Both the position numbers and the translations under genes were made by a program. 22,301 nt of DNA, taken from NCBI GenBank assembly GCA_002391545.1, contig DGFF01000100.1, forward strand, positions 1 to 22,301, written 5' to 3'. Positions 20,831 to 22,301 of this stretch are shown here, one piece after another (position 1 is the first letter of the stretch; each line of letters begins with the position of its first letter). Source of the stretch: Candidatus Fermentithermobacillaceae bacterium UBA3907. Its GTDB lineage: Bacteria; Bacillota; Sulfobacillia; Fermentithermobacillales; Fermentithermobacillaceae. A model generated the notes under the pieces. That model was not told where the DNA came from and did no database searches. It saw only the letters and a program-made list of their open reading frames with translations.

Positions 20831-21550
20831 TCATCTCCTAATCTTTACCCTATCCACTATTACCTCTTTACTATCTGCACTCAATCCAAACTCAGACAAA
20901 GAATCAATCACCCACTGGGGCCTCGCTGTTCTACCATCTGCATGTTTGATCTCCATCAAAACGCACAGAATGTCAGGACCTAGATTTTGAACTGGTTTTA
21001 TCTGAGCCCAACTAATGAATTCGCGTAGGTCTATGGTTTTCGTACTTTTGCGTCTATTGATATTATAAGGTACACTTGAACACTTAAGAAACTCAGTTAT
21101 CGCTGTAGTCAAGCATATTTCGTCTACCTTTCTCATATGAACATGGTATAAAGAACTGAGAATTCTCGATTCGAAAGGTTCCTCATCCTTCTCGACTGGA
21201 AAAACTTGTTTAATAGAAACACCTGTTGGCAGGGTTTTCGAAAGTGAATGAGCAAGCAAAGATAAGAACTGGAATACTTCAGACCCTTCCCCCGACTTTG
21301 TACTGGCCTTTCCCAAAAACCTGCCTGAAACATTTAAGACAACATCCATATACTCATCATAACCTGCAGTGCCAACAGGTAAAGCAGAATAAAAGGAAAC
21401 TTTCATCTTGGGTGAAAAACCCTGTGTCATAAGAACCGGCCAATTAGCACGCCTAAGAGCCATTCTCATGACCCGAGTCAAGTCGAGATGACTTAAGAAT
21501 CTCACCTGATCACCTTTTACGTAATTCACCCTCACTTTTAACTCTTGCAC
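20831..21550 (-). CDS. DUF2344 radical SAM-linked protein (TIGR03936 type)
   Basis: The protein begins with the family pattern VRVNYVKGDQVRFLSHLDLTRVMRMALRRANWPVLMTQGFSPKMKVSFYSALPVGTAGYDEYMDV, diagnostic of DUF2344. Members are always encoded next to, or fused with, the TIGR03960 radical SAM protein, as here. Their exact function is unknown; the position beside rng and ribosomal genes suggests an RNA- or translation-related modification. At 239 residues the length is normal. GTG 21550 follows GAGAGGT by six bases and lies two bases after the radical SAM stop, so the pair is translationally coupled. No cysteine motif or membrane segment is seen. Confidence 0.9.
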   Translation of the reverse strand: MQELKVRVNYVKGDQVRFLSHLDLTRVMRMALRRANWPVLMTQGFSPKMKVSFYSALPVGTAGYDEYMDVVLNVSGRFLGKASTKSGEGSEVFQFLSLLAHSLSKTLPTGVSIKQVFPVEKDEEPFESRILSSLYHVHMRKVDEICLTTAITEFLKCSSVPYNINRRKSTKTIDLREFISWAQIKPVQNLGPDILCVLMEIKHADGRTARPQWVIDSLSEFGLSADSKEVIVDRVKIRR

Positions 21551-21552
21551 AA

Positions 21553-22301
21553 CTAGACCTCTCTCTTAACAGCTAACACATTTTCTACACCAAACTTCTC
21601 ACACACTCCGCACTTAACACAGGGGCCTCGCCTACAATCTGGGGTTGTAATTCCTCTTCTGGCTTTATGCCGTTCTGACAGTAAAAATTGTTTGGTCACT
21701 CCAGAATCTAAGTGATCCCAAGGCAAAACTTCGTCTTCCCCACGTTCGCGGTGAGCGTAGAAGGATGGATCAAGGCCTGATTCCCTGAAAGATTCCTTCC
21801 ATAGGTTTTCCTGAAGCATATCGGGCCAAGCATCAAATCTTGCTCCCTTTCTATACGCTATCTCCAATGCTTCAGAAAGTTTTCGATCTCCCCTGGCAAA
21901 TATTGCTTCAAGCCAGGTAGTTTTTGCATCATGGTATTTATATATCAATCCTGGTCCGCGCAACGCATTGCCCAAAAGCCTTTGCCGTCTTACAAGTTCC
22001 TCCTGGGAAATACATGGCTCCCATTGAAACGCCGTATTGGGTTTGGGAACAAAACCGGAAGCGGATACTGTAATATTAGGACGAACTTTCATATTTCTCC
22101 CAATCTGTCTGATCTTCTTAGCCAAATCTGCAATTGCAAGCACATCTTCATCAGTTTCTCCTGGGAGCCCGATCATGAAATAAAGTTTTATGTTTGAAAA
22201 CCCGTTGGAAAACGCATAAGTAGCTGCATCTATCAGGTCCTCTTCCGTAACCTTTTTATTAATGATATCCCTCATCCGCTGAGTGCCAGCTTCAGGGGCC
22301 A
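21553..22301 (-). CDS. Radical SAM protein, TIGR03960 type (C-terminal part, cut by window end)
   Basis: The frame is open to the window edge and begins APEAGTQRMRDIINK, the sequence found after the catalytic barrel strand in these B12-binding-domain radical SAM proteins. YFMIGLPGETDEDVLAIADLAKKI and TVSASGFVPKPNTAFQWEP follow, both typical. The Fe-S motif (CxxxCxxC) itself lies outside the window. The C-terminus has a cysteine cluster (PDCRRGPCVKCGVCEKFGVENV; Cys at intervals of five, three and three), a possible second metal site. Enzymes of this group are uncharacterised or poorly so and pair with DUF2344. About 249 residues are visible. Homologues continue some 350-400 residues further upstream. 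Confidence 0.9.
   Translation of the reverse strand, partial: APEAGTQRMRDIINKKVTEEDLIDAATYAFSNGFSNIKLYFMIGLPGETDEDVLAIADLAKKIRQIGRNMKVRPNITVSASGFVPKPNTAFQWEPCISQEELVRRQRLLGNALRGPGLIYKYHDAKTTWLEAIFARGDRKLSEALEIAYRKGARFDAWPDMLQENLWKESFRESGLDPSFYAHRERGEDEVLPWDHLDSGVTKQFLLSERHKARRGITTPDCRRGPCVKCGVCEKFGVENVLAVKREV

Noticed and set aside
1..22301. CRISPR array, rRNA gene, intact tRNA gene, integrase or prophage genes
   Set aside because: No evenly spaced repeats with unique spacers, no rRNA-like sequence, no intact cloverleaf and no recombinase motif were seen.

Overview
This window looks like the chromosome of an anaerobic, probably thermophilic or thermotolerant Bacillota bacterium (Clostridia/Limnochordia-like). 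The reasons are the gene order radical SAM - DUF2344 - rng - rplU - prp - rpmA - obgE - nadD - yqeK - LCP - rsfS, an L27 with a Prp-cleavable N-terminal extension, strong AGGAGG-type ribosome binding sites, frequent TTG starts, and a 2-hydroxyacyl-CoA dehydratase-type gene typical of anaerobes. Species cannot be named from the sequence alone.

Left part (1-2993, + strand): the 3' end of an oligopeptide/dipeptide ABC transporter operon, namely the last codons of an OppB-type permease, then OppC, OppD and OppF, tightly packed and overlapping.

Accessory region (2994-8362): directly after oppF lies a 1,216-bp segment (3001-4216) bounded by 27-bp imperfect terminal inverted repeats (25/27 identical). 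It has no convincing protein gene. It holds a decamer tandem repeat, two perfect 9-bp helices that form an H-type pseudoknot, and a degenerate tRNA-Ala-like fold. Just beyond its right end, a 57-bp-period repeat coding an Ala/Ser/Pro-rich linker runs, in a different frame, into the C-terminal half of a 2-hydroxyacyl-CoA dehydratase/activase-like protein whose N-terminal half is missing. Next come a convergent orphan helix-turn-helix regulator and a small divergent gene of unknown function. The two share a 216-bp intergenic region with a nested palindrome overlapping a candidate promoter.

Right part (8383-22301, all - strand): read in transcription order, a radical SAM protein (cut by the window end), a DUF2344 partner, RNase G with a C-terminal TRAM-like domain, a TTGACA promoter, rplU (L21), prp, rpmA (L27), a hairpin, obgE (without the C-terminal OCT domain), nadD, a terminator, a small RRM RNA-binding protein, a terminator, and a four-gene membrane cluster. 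Two of the four are single-domain proteins with terminal membrane anchors, one resembling DUF6754; two are polytopic membrane proteins. Then follow a terminator-like hairpin and the operon yqeK - LCP (LytR-CpsA-Psr) - rsfS - NamZ/DUF1343 muramidase with a stalk domain.

The housekeeping block joins ribosome biogenesis (L21, L27, Prp, Obg, RsfS), RNA processing (RNase G), NAD synthesis (NadD), Ap4A hydrolysis (YqeK) and envelope polymer attachment or recycling (LCP, NamZ). The most interesting items are the uncharacterised four-gene membrane cluster placed between nadD and yqeK, and the TIR-bounded element with a pseudoknot and tRNA-like fold.
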